Source: Aquibaculum sediminis
GTDB taxonomy: Bacteria > Pseudomonadota > Alphaproteobacteria > Kiloniellales > DSM-21159
Direction of reading: 5' to 3'
NCBI RefSeq assembly: GCF_040712085.1
Contig: NZ_JBFCVK010000008.1
Span: 1-64,000, forward strand
Length of the DNA: 64,000 bases
Shown in pieces: positions 1-8,462 of this stretch. The notes under the pieces were generated by a model. It saw only the letters and a list, made by a program, of their open reading frames with translations, made no database searches and was not told where the DNA came from. The translations under genes were made by a program, and so were the position numbers. Each line of letters starts with the position of its first letter. The stretch's first letter is position 1.

Positions 1-81
1 ACAGCCATCATGCGCAAGCTCGTGATCCTCGCAAACGCCCTCCTCAGAGATCAGCGTCCATGGGTCAACTTTCCTTCTTGA
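1..81 (+). CDS. IS110-family transposase, C-terminal end (partial)
   Basis: Frame 1 is open from the window edge to a TGA at 79-81. It encodes TAIMRKLVILANALLRDQRP followed by WVNFPS. This is the characteristic C-terminal tail of IS110/IS1111-type transposases, which have a DEDD catalytic domain followed by a Tnp_20 (helix-hairpin-helix) domain. Only the last 26 codons are in the window, so intactness of the element cannot be judged. IS110 elements usually lack clear terminal inverted repeats, and no element end is obvious between 82 and 112. The gene stops 31 bases from the convergent end of the FAD oxidase gene. Confidence 0.75.
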   Translation, partial: TAIMRKLVILANALLRDQRPWVNFPS

Positions 82-112
82 TCAACACGGATACTCTAGA
101 TTGCGCTCGGGA

Positions 113-1450
113 TCAATTCATCAACATGCGATCTACCTTGTCGCGGAATCGATAGTAATTCCCGACAATCGGCAGAAACCACGGTTTTCCAGAATAAAAC
201 GGGACGGTCGGGAAATCTCTACCGTCGAAAGCGCATTGCTTTTGATTGCTGCCGCCAAGAATTTTACGGGCAGTCTGGTATCCCAGATAGGTCATCATCG
301 CCACACCGCTGCCATTGCAAGCCAAGCAGTAGTGTTTGCCTTCCTCCTGACCCATATGCGGGAGAAAATCGAACGCAAAAGCTACGTTGCCGGTCCAGGC
401 ATGCGTGACCTTGATCCCTTTAAGCTGAGGAAAACGATCGGTCATAAATGAGTGCAGTATCGGCGCACTAACACGCGGGCTTACCTGCGTGAATTTTGCC
501 CGTCCACCAAAAATGACGCGTTTCCCATCCGGCGACATACGATAGTAGCAAAGAATTCGCGGCGTATCGGCAATCGTTCGCCCATTTGGCATCAAGCTTT
601 TTGCCAAATCTTCAGGGAGTTCCTCGGTCGCGATGATATGGCTCGCAACTGGCATAAGGCGCCGCTTCAACTGCGGCGTGAGATTCCCCGTGTAACCGTT
701 CGTTGCAATAATAATCTGCTCGGCTTTGATATCGCCCCGACTTGTCTTAAGCGTAAAATTGCCCGCCTGGCCCTCGATGATCCCCGCTTGCGCCCGCGAG
801 CAGAGACGAACGCCCGCGCGGCGGGCAGCCTCCAAAAGTCCTTTGTGATAAAGGGCGGGATGCAGTTTGCCAGAGCGTTCGAGCAGCATACCACCGTGGT
901 AGTAATCGCTGGCAATCTCTTCTCGCTGGGCGTCCCTTGTCAGCATTCTGGCGCCGGCATCAGCATGTTCGTTCAGCTGTTCCACGCGCTTCGCCATGCT
1001 CTCATAGTGCTTGGGCGCGAATGCTCCCACGAAGCGGCCAGAGCGCTGATAACTGCAATCAATTTTCTCGCGCTCAATGATGGTTTCAATCATCTCGAAA
1101 GAAGCGAAGCCATCGCCCAGCATCGATGTTATCAGATTAGTACGCTCTTCATTGACTTTGCGCCTTCCGGATCCCGTAAGACCTTTGCCCAGTGAGATAC
1201 CGCCACTGACTGCTCCGCCGTTACGTGTGCTGGCACCGGACCCAAACTCATTTGCTTCAATGACCGTCACATCCGTGCCATTGCGCGCCAACTCCAAACC
1301 GGCGGAAAGTCCGGCATAACCGCTGCCGACGATTGCAACCGTGGTACGTTTGGGCAGATCAACCAGTTCGCCGGCTGTGGGTTCAGCAAGTTCCCACCAA
1401 TAGGGCTTTTCCTGAAAATCGGAATGAAACACGCTTTGACCAGCAGTCAT
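113..1450 (-). CDS. FAD-dependent amine oxidoreductase (PuuB/DadA-like)
   Basis: A 445-residue DAO-type flavoprotein. The dinucleotide-binding motif GSGYAG is at residues 42-47 (after VAIV), followed by the acidic residue of the second strand in VTVIEANEFGSGASTRNGG. The C-terminal half carries the GRAKFTQ and WTGNVAFAFDFLPHMG segments typical of gamma-glutamylputrescine oxidase and related oxidases. Such enzymes oxidatively deaminate a primary or secondary amine to an aldehyde with release of hydrogen peroxide. It is the last gene of the minus-strand operon with the polyamine-type ABC importer, so the transported solute is probably its substrate. The 129-base gap to the upstream permease gene is the widest among the transport genes. 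The exact substrate (putrescine derivative, methylated amine or amino acid) cannot be read from sequence. Confidence 0.85.
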   Translation of the reverse strand: MTAGQSVFHSDFQEKPYWWELAEPTAGELVDLPKRTTVAIVGSGYAGLSAGLELARNGTDVTVIEANEFGSGASTRNGGAVSGGISLGKGLTGSGRRKVNEERTNLITSMLGDGFASFEMIETIIEREKIDCSYQRSGRFVGAFAPKHYESMAKRVEQLNEHADAGARMLTRDAQREEIASDYYHGGMLLERSGKLHPALYHKGLLEAARRAGVRLCSRAQAGIIEGQAGNFTLKTSRGDIKAEQIIIATNGYTGNLTPQLKRRLMPVASHIIATEELPEDLAKSLMPNGRTIADTPRILCYYRMSPDGKRVIFGGRAKFTQVSPRVSAPILHSFMTDRFPQLKGIKVTHAWTGNVAFAFDFLPHMGQEEGKHYCLACNGSGVAMMTYLGYQTARKILGGSNQKQCAFDGRDFPTVPFYSGKPWFLPIVGNYYRFRDKVDRMLMN

Positions 1451-1579
1451 AACTCTTCGCTCCTCGAGCTTTCGGTATCGTTGTTCTATGTACGTTTTGG
1501 CGGCACCAGTTCAGGGTCTATGGCAAACCCGCCACTTTTCAAAAGTACGAATCGCGAATAGTTCTTCTACGATAGCGAT

Positions 1580-2395
1580 TCACCTTTTCCCCTGGTCATG
1601 TTTTATGATTTGTCGTTGTGTCACTGCCCATATGAGAAGAACTGTCGTAACAACAATAATCTGAATCACCGATACGGCAGCGACCGTTGGGTCTATTTCC
1701 ATCCGTATGTTGTCGAACATTTTCTTGGGAAGCGTAAAATTTGAACCGGATAGGAACATCGATATGATCAGTTCATCGAAAGACGTAATGAACGCCAGAA
1801 ACGCTGCAGAAAGTATACTGGGCCTGATCTGCGGTAGCGTCACTCGCCAGATTGCGATGAACTTGCTCGCGCCAAGCCCCACCGCAGCGTCTTCAAGACT
1901 TTCGTCGAAGGATTTCAGTCCGGCACTGACGATGATGACAACGAATGGCAAGGCCAGCAGCGCGTGAGCGAGCGTTAATCCATACCAGGTCCCGATCATC
2001 TGCATCTGCGCGAACAATCCGTAGACTGCGATCGAGATGATGATCGTGGGAACGATAATGGGCGCAGCAACCATCCGATCAATAACAGCGCGCCCAATGT
2101 AGTTACCGCGAACCAGGCTGAAGCTGAGCGGAACACCAATCAGAAGCGTCAAGATCGTAGTGGCCGCCGCGACCTGGAGACTGCGGACGGCAGCCCCAGT
2201 CCAGGTGGGGTCACTGAAAAAGCGATCGAACCACTGCCAAGAAAATCCCGATGGTGGAAAGCGCAGATAGGGGTCTGCGCTCATGGAGATCGGGAAAACG
2301 ATGATCAGCGGCAGCATCAGGAAGCAGAACACCAAGGCGGAGAACACCACCAACGTCAGCCGCGCAGCTGAGCGCTTCTGTGTCCGTCTGGCCAT
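1580..2395 (-). CDS. ABC transporter permease, PotC-like
   Basis: A 271-residue inner-membrane permease with about six hydrophobic segments; the first is at residues 13-36. The cytoplasmic-loop EAA motif AVGLGASKFIAIWRVTLPQ, which docks the ATPase, is near residues 171-189. Length and pattern fit the PotC/YdcV half of spermidine/putrescine-type importers. It starts 5 bases after the end of the first permease gene, so the two are translationally coupled and form the heterodimeric channel with the ATPase encoded upstream. Confidence 0.9.
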   Translation of the reverse strand: MARRTQKRSAARLTLVVFSALVFCFLMLPLIIVFPISMSADPYLRFPPSGFSWQWFDRFFSDPTWTGAAVRSLQVAAATTILTLLIGVPLSFSLVRGNYIGRAVIDRMVAAPIIVPTIIISIAVYGLFAQMQMIGTWYGLTLAHALLALPFVVIIVSAGLKSFDESLEDAAVGLGASKFIAIWRVTLPQIRPSILSAAFLAFITSFDELIISMFLSGSNFTLPKKMFDNIRMEIDPTVAAVSVIQIIVVTTVLLIWAVTQRQIIKHDQGKR

Positions 2396-2400
2396 ATTAT

Positions 2401-3285
2401 CTACCTCCTCACCGCTGAGTGGCCGCCAGTCAACCGCTGCACGCCAACGTAGATGATGAGCGTTGCTGCCAGCAGGACGAATGCAAGAGCGCTGGCGAAG
2501 GGCCAGTTCACGAACTCGCGGACTTGCTGTTCGATGATCATGGAAATCATGAGGACACGCCCGCCACCGAGCAGGGCCGGGGTGATGAAGAACCCGATGG
2601 ATAGGACGAAGACCAACAGGCTGCCGGCCACCACGCCATGCACCGTAAGAGGCAGATACACTCGAGCCATGATCTTCCAGGCCGGCGCACCGAGCCCCTG
2701 CGCTGCCTGAACCAGGCTTCGATCAACTTGGCGCATCGCGCTGTATATGGGCAAAAGCATGAAGGGCATCAGCACATGAACCATGCCAATCAGCACACCC
2801 AACTCGTTGTGCAGAAATGCGATGGGCTGCTCAATCAGCCCAAGGTCCAAGAGGGTTTTGTTGAACACCCCGTTGCGCCCCAGGATCACCATCCATGCAT
2901 AGGTTCGAACAAGGATACTGGTCCAGAAGGGCAGCATGACGAAGGTGAAACCGACAATTACCCAGAAACGACTGGTTGTTGCCATGAAATAGGCAACAGG
3001 ATAACTCATTATTAGAGATATTATTGTAACAATAGCTGATATACGCAACGTGTCCCACAGTATTCGCATATACAAGCTATCGAAAACGACTTTCTGATAC
3101 TGGATCAGGTTGCCACCTTCCAGACTCAGAATACCCAGTCGGAATACCGGAAAAACAAATAACCCAAGCAACAGTATGACGGCGGGTAATCCCAGTAGGG
3201 CCAAGTGGAACTGGCGTCGACGCCGTGCTGCGGCGGCCCTATTGTGCTTCGGATCAATTGTATGAGGAGCGGGCACGGTGGTCAT
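2401..3285 (-). CDS. ABC transporter permease, PotB-like
   Basis: A 294-residue inner-membrane permease with a basic N-terminus (HNRAAAARRRRQFH) and a first hydrophobic segment LALLGLPAVILLLGLFVFPV. The EAA loop AAQGLGAPAWKIMARVYLPL lies near residues 190-210. Family assignment is PotB/YdcU-type. The gene follows the ATPase gene by 14 bases and precedes the PotC-like permease by 5, the usual ATPase-permease-permease order. Confidence 0.9.
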   Translation of the reverse strand: MTTVPAPHTIDPKHNRAAAARRRRQFHLALLGLPAVILLLGLFVFPVFRLGILSLEGGNLIQYQKVVFDSLYMRILWDTLRISAIVTIISLIMSYPVAYFMATTSRFWVIVGFTFVMLPFWTSILVRTYAWMVILGRNGVFNKTLLDLGLIEQPIAFLHNELGVLIGMVHVLMPFMLLPIYSAMRQVDRSLVQAAQGLGAPAWKIMARVYLPLTVHGVVAGSLLVFVLSIGFFITPALLGGGRVLMISMIIEQQVREFVNWPFASALAFVLLAATLIIYVGVQRLTGGHSAVRR

Positions 3286-3299
3286 AGTAACCTCTCCCC

Positions 3300-4403
3300 T
3301 TAATCGACTTCGATCAAATGCACGTCCACGGGCTGCGCTGCCGCCGAAAAGCGATCCCCTACCCCAGGAAGCACTGATTGAGATCCCGAGTTCACCCTGA
3401 CCAGAATCTCGGTGTCATCGGAAACCTGGACACGATACTTGAAGGAAGTACCAAGATAGATAACTTCTTTCACCTCACCGCGAAGACTGTTTTCACGATT
3501 TGCCGCAGAGGTATCGTCAAAACGCAGACGTTCAGGCCGTATCATCACGCCAACTTTCGCGCCCGGTTCCAGGTTGGTGGCATTGCTGCTAACGAAAGTG
3601 AGCCCCCCGGAAACCTCAATGACGCTTTGCGCACCTCGCTTCTCCTTCAGGGTGCCGTAGAACAGATTCGATTCCCCGATGAATTCAGCGACAAAGGGAT
3701 TGGAGGGATGTTCGTAAATGTTCAGAGGTGCTGCCAACTGTTCAATCTGGCCCTCGTTCATCACCGCAATCCTGTCGGAAAGGACCAAGGCCTCCTCCTG
3801 ATCGTGCGTGATGAACAGAGTGGTTAATCCCAGCTTGCGCTGAAGGTGCTTAACCTCGAGCTGCATGGATTCACGGAGTTTGCGATCCAACGCACCAAAG
3901 GGTTCATCAAGCAGAAGAATGCTCGGATTGAACACAATGGCGCGTGCCAGCGCTACGCGTTGCTGCTGCCCGCCGGAAAGCTGAGAAGGCAGCCTTTCGC
4001 CATACTGCGCCAGTTCGACAGTCCGCAGCGCCCATTCCACTTTTTCGCGTATTTCCTGCTTCGGATAGCGACGCATTTCCAAGGGAAAGGCCACATTCTG
4101 GTTGACCTTCATGTGTGGGAAGAGCGCATAGTTCTGAAAAACCATGCCGATATTGCGCTTTCCCGGCGCCAAGGTGGTCATCTCCTGGTCACCGACCAGC
4201 ACTGTCCCTTCCTCCGGAATCTCAAATCCCGCAACCACCTTCAGCAGCGTTGTCTTGCCCGACCCGCTCGGACCCAAGATCGTCAAGAGTTCGCCCGACT
4301 GCACATTGAGCGACACATCGTTCAAGGCACGGAACGAATCGTAATACTTGGATACATTGACAAGATCCAAGCTCACGGCAGTCGTGTTGGCCCGAGCTTT
4401 CAT
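3300..4403 (-). CDS. ABC transporter ATP-binding protein, PotA-like
   Basis: A 367-residue ATPase that drives the adjoining permeases. Visible motifs in order are Walker A GPSGSGKT (residues 44-51), Q-loop VFQNYALFPHM, signature LSGGQQQRVALARA, Walker B LLLDEPFGALD and the H-loop FITHDQEE. The C-terminal third (about 250-367) is a TOBE-type regulatory domain, as in PotA and FbpC. Length is normal for the family. The gene follows the solute-binding-protein gene after a 140-base gap holding a strong hairpin, a common arrangement that lets the binding protein be made in excess of the membrane components. Confidence 0.92.
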   Translation of the reverse strand: MKARANTTAVSLDLVNVSKYYDSFRALNDVSLNVQSGELLTILGPSGSGKTTLLKVVAGFEIPEEGTVLVGDQEMTTLAPGKRNIGMVFQNYALFPHMKVNQNVAFPLEMRRYPKQEIREKVEWALRTVELAQYGERLPSQLSGGQQQRVALARAIVFNPSILLLDEPFGALDRKLRESMQLEVKHLQRKLGLTTLFITHDQEEALVLSDRIAVMNEGQIEQLAAPLNIYEHPSNPFVAEFIGESNLFYGTLKEKRGAQSVIEVSGGLTFVSSNATNLEPGAKVGVMIRPERLRFDDTSAANRENSLRGEVKEVIYLGTSFKYRVQVSDDTEILVRVNSGSQSVLPGVGDRFSAAAQPVDVHLIEVD

Positions 4404-4414
4404 ACTTTACTCCC

Positions 4415-4466
4415 TTAGAGCGGATCGCATTTGGTCAGACAAGAATGCGTGATGAACTCGTTCTAA
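4415..4466. repeat. Imperfect palindrome, GGATCGC family
   Basis: Arms TTAGAG...GATCGCATT and AATGCGTGAT...CTAA form an imperfect inverted repeat just upstream of the ATPase gene. The left arm (TAGAGCGGATCGCATT) shares its core with the palindromes at 23183, 32382 and 49136, so I treat it as a weak member of that dispersed family. Confidence 0.4.
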
Positions 4467-4477
4467 ACTCAATGGGC

Positions 4478-4503
4478 CCCCGGCCTTCATGCGAAGGCCG
4501 GGG
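4478..4503 (-). terminator. Intercistronic hairpin between binding-protein and ATPase genes
   Basis: A perfect 11-bp stem (CCCCGGCCTTC / GAAGGCCGGGG) with a 4-base loop lies between the solute-binding-protein gene and the ATPase gene. On the minus strand no run of T follows, so it more likely stabilises the upstream mRNA or attenuates transcription than ends it. This fits the need for more binding protein than transporter. Confidence 0.6.
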
Positions 4504-4543
4504 AAAGGCGGTACATCACTGAAGTGCTGACTGCTTGCGCCTC

Positions 4544-5593
4544 TTAGTTGGACAGCATCCAACGGTTCCAGCGCTCACTGGCTTCGGCGCCATGCTCTGT
4601 CCACCATTCAACGCTCAGCCAGAACTGCTTGTCCAGGTTGTCTGCGTGGGTGGGGAGATAAGGCGCCACTTCCGGATCAACATAGTCGATCGACTTGAGG
4701 TTCAAGCCGGGATACCCCATGCCATTCGCATAAACGGCCTGATTCTGGGGCTCTGCCATGACCTGGAGGAACTTTTGCCCCCAGTAGCTATCCTTGGCCC
4801 CTTTCGGGATCCCGAACGTGCCTTGCTTGATCGAGCCGCCGGCCCACTCGATGCCGATCGGTGCATCCTGACGAACCAGATCGTAGAAGCGGCCGTTCCA
4901 CCCCGTGGCGAGGACCACTTCTCCGTCAAGAAGGAGCTGTGCGGGCTGGGCGCCCGTGGTCCACCAAACGGTCACATGAGGTTTGATTTCGTCAAGCTTG
5001 GCGAATGCGCGATCCATATCGAGGGGATAGAGCTCATCGGACTCGACACCATCCGCCAGCAGGGCGAACTCAAGATTGTCCACCGGATGGTTGCGCATTG
5101 AACGTGGACCCGGGAAGTTTTCTACATCCCAGAACTCACTCCAGCTTTGCGGATGGCTACCATCAGGGAAGGTTTCAGTGCTGTAACCCACGACTGTAGA
5201 GTAGACGGAAGAAGTGAAGGTATAGGTGTTGCGCACTTCTTCCGGGAAGTCCGACAAATCAACTATGCTCTCGTCGATCGGCTCCAGCAGCCCCATCTCC
5301 GCCGCGCGCAACCCATCCTGGCCACCCAGTTCGGTAACAGTCCACTCAACGTTGTTGGACTCTACCATCGCACGCAGCTTGCCGAAGTCCACGGGACTGG
5401 TATCAACAACGCGTATTCCGGTTGCTTCCTCGAAAGGCTCAAAGTATGCCGGCCGCATAATCTCGTTCATGGCACCGCCCGAGGCGTTGACGACGATAAA
5501 ATCAGGCTTCTCCGGCTCTTCTGCGCTCACACTGCCGGTTGTTGCGACCAGTGCCGCCACTGCGCAGGAAAGTAATGCTGTTCTTCTATTCAT
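4544..5593 (-). CDS. ABC transporter periplasmic solute-binding protein, PotD/PotF-like
   Basis: A 349-residue secreted binding protein. The first 24 residues (MNRRTALLSCAVAALVATTG...) form a Sec signal peptide with probable cleavage near VSA-EE. The mature part has the two-lobed type-II binding-protein pattern, for example FIVVNASGGAMNE at the start and VVLATGWNGRFYDLV in the middle, as in PotD/PotF and in importers for opines or other amines. It is the first transport gene after the regulator and is preceded by a strong AGGAGG-type ribosome binding site at about 5601-5608. It delivers the substrate to the permeases encoded downstream; the ligand is not identifiable by eye. Confidence 0.88.
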   Translation of the reverse strand: MNRRTALLSCAVAALVATTGSVSAEEPEKPDFIVVNASGGAMNEIMRPAYFEPFEEATGIRVVDTSPVDFGKLRAMVESNNVEWTVTELGGQDGLRAAEMGLLEPIDESIVDLSDFPEEVRNTYTFTSSVYSTVVGYSTETFPDGSHPQSWSEFWDVENFPGPRSMRNHPVDNLEFALLADGVESDELYPLDMDRAFAKLDEIKPHVTVWWTTGAQPAQLLLDGEVVLATGWNGRFYDLVRQDAPIGIEWAGGSIKQGTFGIPKGAKDSYWGQKFLQVMAEPQNQAVYANGMGYPGLNLKSIDYVDPEVAPYLPTHADNLDKQFWLSVEWWTEHGAEASERWNRWMLSN

Positions 5594-5852
5594 CAGTTTC
5601 GTTCCTCCTTGTTGAGCTTTGTTGCTTAGAGTGATGCAGGCTTAGCCTGCCGTGTTGCCCGGTTGCGTGCGCCCTGGAGGCGTCCCAACGGGAGCAATAA
5701 TTGGGGCATACGGACCGAGGCGAACTCCGCCAGTGCGTCGCAAAACCCGTTGGATCCAGTTTTCGTCACGGGCAAGGGCGAGCCCCTCATCTCGCGTCTC
5801 GTTCTTGCATCGCGAGGCATGCCCCTACCCCCATGGCTTCCATCATTGTGGT

Positions 5853-6758
5853 TTAATCCGTTTCGATCGATGTTTCCGCAAGGAGGGCTTCGACCTCGTG
5901 CATATGCGCGATCGCCCGTGGACCCAGCATTTCGGCAACTGAAGACAGCAGAAGTTCGACCAGCAGAAAGCTCGACACCGCTGAGTTGAAGTAGAAGGGG
6001 CCTTGCGTCCGCAGGGTCACGCGGCTTTCCCCTTCGCCTGCCAAGGGCGACGAAGCATCGGTAATGGCAACGATCGGGACTTCGCGTTTCGCCATGGCCG
6101 CGCAGGCTTGAACTGCAACCTTGGTGTAAGGGCGAAAAGAGACGACAACGAACACATCATCGCGGGAAACCTGTGCCAGCTCTTCGGCAATCGCACCGCC
6201 AGAAATACCCAGCATGGCCACCCGAGGCCTGAGAAAACTTGCGAAGGCGCCAAAGAAATAGGCAACAGAATAGGTTGCCCGCACACCGATCACATAAACA
6301 TTGTTCGCCTTGCAGATCAGTTCGGAAGCTTTCTCGATGCTCGCGTCATCAGTCCCACTGGCAGTCGCCAGAAGCCGCTCCACTTCCTCATGGGCGAGCT
6401 GCTGGAAGCGATTGGCTCGGCCTGACGACCGACGGTCCATAATCCCCTTGGCATGATTGCTGTAGAACAGTCCCAGTTGGGAAATTTGCTTGCGGAACAC
6501 TTCCTGCAGATCGGTGAAACCGGAGAGGCCGAGGCGCTTGCCCAGCCGGGTCAAGGTAGAGGGATCAACACCGGCTTCGTCAGCGATCTCCGTTATACTG
6601 CACACTGCCGCACGATGCGGGTTCTCAAGCATCCAGATGAGTGCGGCCATGGCCCGGCGCCCCAGTCGAGGAATGTTCTCCTGCTGCGCTGACTGCCCTA
6701 GCGCGTTCAGGTCCTCCACGCTTTGTGGAACCCTATGGTGACTTCCCTGCTCGGCCAC
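5853..6758 (-). CDS. MurR/RpiR-family transcriptional regulator
   Basis: A 301-residue two-domain regulator. The N-terminal helix-turn-helix (about residues 45-100) contains SITEIADEAGVDPSTLTRLGKRLG in a form typical of RpiR HTH_6 domains. The C-terminal SIS domain (about 130-270) contains VYVIGVRATYSVAYFFG and DDVFVVVSFRPYTKVAVQ, which in this family binds a phosphorylated sugar or another small ligand. It lies upstream of, and in the same direction as, the transporter/oxidase operon, separated by 259 bases with no other gene, so it probably controls that operon. The ligand is unknown; RpiR-type regulators next to amine importers are seen elsewhere. Confidence 0.85.
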   Translation of the reverse strand: MAEQGSHHRVPQSVEDLNALGQSAQQENIPRLGRRAMAALIWMLENPHRAAVCSITEIADEAGVDPSTLTRLGKRLGLSGFTDLQEVFRKQISQLGLFYSNHAKGIMDRRSSGRANRFQQLAHEEVERLLATASGTDDASIEKASELICKANNVYVIGVRATYSVAYFFGAFASFLRPRVAMLGISGGAIAEELAQVSRDDVFVVVSFRPYTKVAVQACAAMAKREVPIVAITDASSPLAGEGESRVTLRTQGPFYFNSAVSSFLLVELLLSSVAEMLGPRAIAHMHEVEALLAETSIETD

Positions 6759-6962
6759 TTATGCCTTTCCCATTTGCATCTTGTTGGCTCTGTGCAAACC
6801 GTAAAGGCACATGCTGCGCCGGGCAACTCATTTGTCGAGGCGCCTTCATGCCGCATAAGAGTATCCGAGTAGGTAGGGCCAGAGGCAGGCTTCCGCTTAA
6901 TTTCATTCTGGAGGCATCCCTCCGGATCAAGGCATTGCCTGCGCAACCCTCCGACAGCGTGA

Positions 6963-7370
6963 TGCCGGTGGTCCCAGATTCAGTGTTGTACGGATACGCC
7001 CGAGTCGGTTGCCTGGCTTTGCAAGGCAGCGGCGCAGGACAATGCCCCGGCGGCCCACATGCTGGGCGAAATCTATGCGGGCGACGTGGTCTCCGGTGTG
7101 CGGGTGCTGCGCCGCGTGGCGCAACGCCTGGCCGGAAGCAGCACGAACCTGCCTGTGTCCTACGCCTGGCTGCGCCGCGCCGAGGCTGGGGAGACCGAGG
7201 CCGGCCAAACGGCCGACGTACTCTGAACCAACCTCTCGCGCAGCCAGCGCTCCGAGGCCGAAGCCATGGCCGAAGGCCGCCAGAGCCTGCCCTGCACCTG
7301 GGCCCCCTGCTCCTGGGCCCCCTGCTCCTGGGCCCCCTGCTCCTGGGACGAGGTCATCGCCAGCGGGTAA
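6963..7370 (+). pseudogene. Sel1-repeat protein remnant
   Basis: One plus-strand frame reads PESVAWLCKAAAQDNAPAA then HMLGEIYAGDVVSGVRVLRR, which matches the Sel1/TPR-like repeat (alternating helices with xxAWLxKAAxxGxxxAxxxLGxxY). Farther on, SYAWLRRAEAGE also fits. The frame begins after a stop with no start codon, has an in-frame TGA at 7224-7226, then continues with coding-like text (LSRSQRSEAEAMAEG) to a TAA at 7368-7370. It is therefore the 3' part of a decayed gene. It sits exactly where base composition changes from the less GC-rich catabolic operon to GC-rich DNA. The stretch 6759-6962 before it holds no recognisable gene. Confidence 0.6.
7298..7342. repeat. Three tandem copies of a 15-bp unit
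   Basis: CTGGGCCCCCTGCTC is repeated three times without change, followed by a partial CTGGG. It lies inside the Sel1 remnant, where it would encode APCSW repeats, and probably arose by slippage after the gene lost function. Confidence 0.85.
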
Positions 7371-7390
7371 CGGGAGCAACACCGCTCCCG
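7371..7390 (-). terminator. Hairpin downstream of the N-demethylase operon
   Basis: A 7-bp stem (CGGGAGC / GCTCCCG) with a 6-base loop lies 20 bases after the end of the last gene of the minus-strand operon. The T-run on the minus strand is minimal, so terminator function is only plausible. Confidence 0.4.
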
Positions 7391-7410
7391 CGCACCCCTT
7401 GGGCGGCTTC

Positions 7411-8451
7411 TCAGTCGGGAAATATCCCGGGTGAGGTCGGCGCGCCGTCGTCGTACTTCGAGAGGTATTCGAGAATGAGCGGACGGTTGTCGATGAAGCC
7501 CTTGTAGCTCGCCAGTTCGTCCGGCAGGTCCCGGATCACCCGGTGCAGCCGGCGGCCCCACTTGGGAACGGTCACCAGGTCGTCCAGACTGATCAGATAG
7601 CAGCGAATCGGGAAGAGCAGGCCGTTCGAGCGCGGCAGACGGTAGAAGGTCTGGAGCTCGACCCGGAGGTGCAACTTCTGGCCGATGTTTTCCGGGGTCA
7701 GCTCGCCGCGCATGACGCCCCACTTGTGATAGTTCTCCGGACTGGTGTCCAGCAGCGGGTTGACCGTCATGGTCCAGTTCAGCCGACGCGCCGGCTCGCC
7801 CTGGCGGATGCTCAGCAGGTACTGCAGCGCCCGCTGAAAGATGCCCATCTCGTGGGCCTTCGGCACCGGGGCATGCCACTCGAAGAAGTTCATCCCGATG
7901 TCGAAATCCAGGCTCCAGTCGGCCTGGGTGGTGACCATCCCGGCGTCCATCCAGAGGTTCTCGTCTCGCTGATCGAGCACCACAAAGTCGCCCTGGGCCT
8001 GGCGGGTGATGTACTCCAGCGGCCCGTAGGGCAGCGTGGTCTCGTCCAGGAAGGTGAAGGTCTGGTCGATGCCCAGCGGCCGGTTGATCCAGCGCCAGGT
8101 GTCGCCGTCCCGGTGCAGCTCGAAATGCTCGGGATAGTCGGCTGCCTTGGAGGTCATGATGAGCTCCAGGACATCCCAGCCCGCCAGGGTCATGTGCGGC
8201 AGGGACTGACAGCGCAGCGGATCTTCCGCCAGCACGAGCGCGCGATCGCGCATTTCCGAGACGTAGTGCTCGTCCACGTCGAAGGCTGCCTCGAAAACGC
8301 TTCCCGACTGCACGGGGACGTGGCGCTCCATGTTGACCGAGTACATGTAGCTGTCTTTATCGAAGGGGAAGGGAAAGCGCTGAATCGCCCAGTCCGAGTT
8401 GGAATAGGTGAAGTCGTCGCGGAAGCTCTCTTCCTTGAAAACAATCGTCAT
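7411..8451 (-). CDS. dmmD: Heme-dependent oxidative N-demethylase catalytic subunit (DUF3445)
   Basis: A 346-residue DUF3445 protein, the family of the PAS-fold heme subunit of heme-dependent oxidative N-demethylase (HODM alpha) and of dimethylamine monooxygenase DmmD. These enzymes demethylate a secondary amine such as dimethylamine using O2 and electrons from a partner reductase. Family-typical segments are FPFPFDKDSYMYSVNMERHV (N-terminus), WRWINRPLGI, and RRLNWTMTVNPLLDTS with LHLRVELQTFYRLPRSNGLL toward the C-terminus. The start is supported by GGGAGG 7 bases upstream. It is the last gene of a four-gene operon that holds all recognised partner types. The symbol follows Ruegeria usage; substrate specificity is inferred. 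Confidence 0.85.
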   Translation of the reverse strand: MTIVFKEESFRDDFTYSNSDWAIQRFPFPFDKDSYMYSVNMERHVPVQSGSVFEAAFDVDEHYVSEMRDRALVLAEDPLRCQSLPHMTLAGWDVLELIMTSKAADYPEHFELHRDGDTWRWINRPLGIDQTFTFLDETTLPYGPLEYITRQAQGDFVVLDQRDENLWMDAGMVTTQADWSLDFDIGMNFFEWHAPVPKAHEMGIFQRALQYLLSIRQGEPARRLNWTMTVNPLLDTSPENYHKWGVMRGELTPENIGQKLHLRVELQTFYRLPRSNGLLFPIRCYLISLDDLVTVPKWGRRLHRVIRDLPDELASYKGFIDNRPLILEYLSKYDDGAPTSPGIFPD

Positions 8452-8462
8452 CGCATCCTCCC

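Noticed and set aside
6786..6798. GGCTCTGTGCAAA, resembling the terminal repeat of IS6-type elements (GGCTCTGTTGCAAA)
   Set aside because: One base is missing, no partner repeat and no transposase are nearby; probably chance.
7009..7507. Plus- and minus-strand frames rich in Pro, Gly and Ala across the 15-bp repeats
   Set aside because: They are shadows of the Sel1 remnant and of the heme-subunit gene; the apparent PGAGG repeats come only from the tandem DNA repeat.
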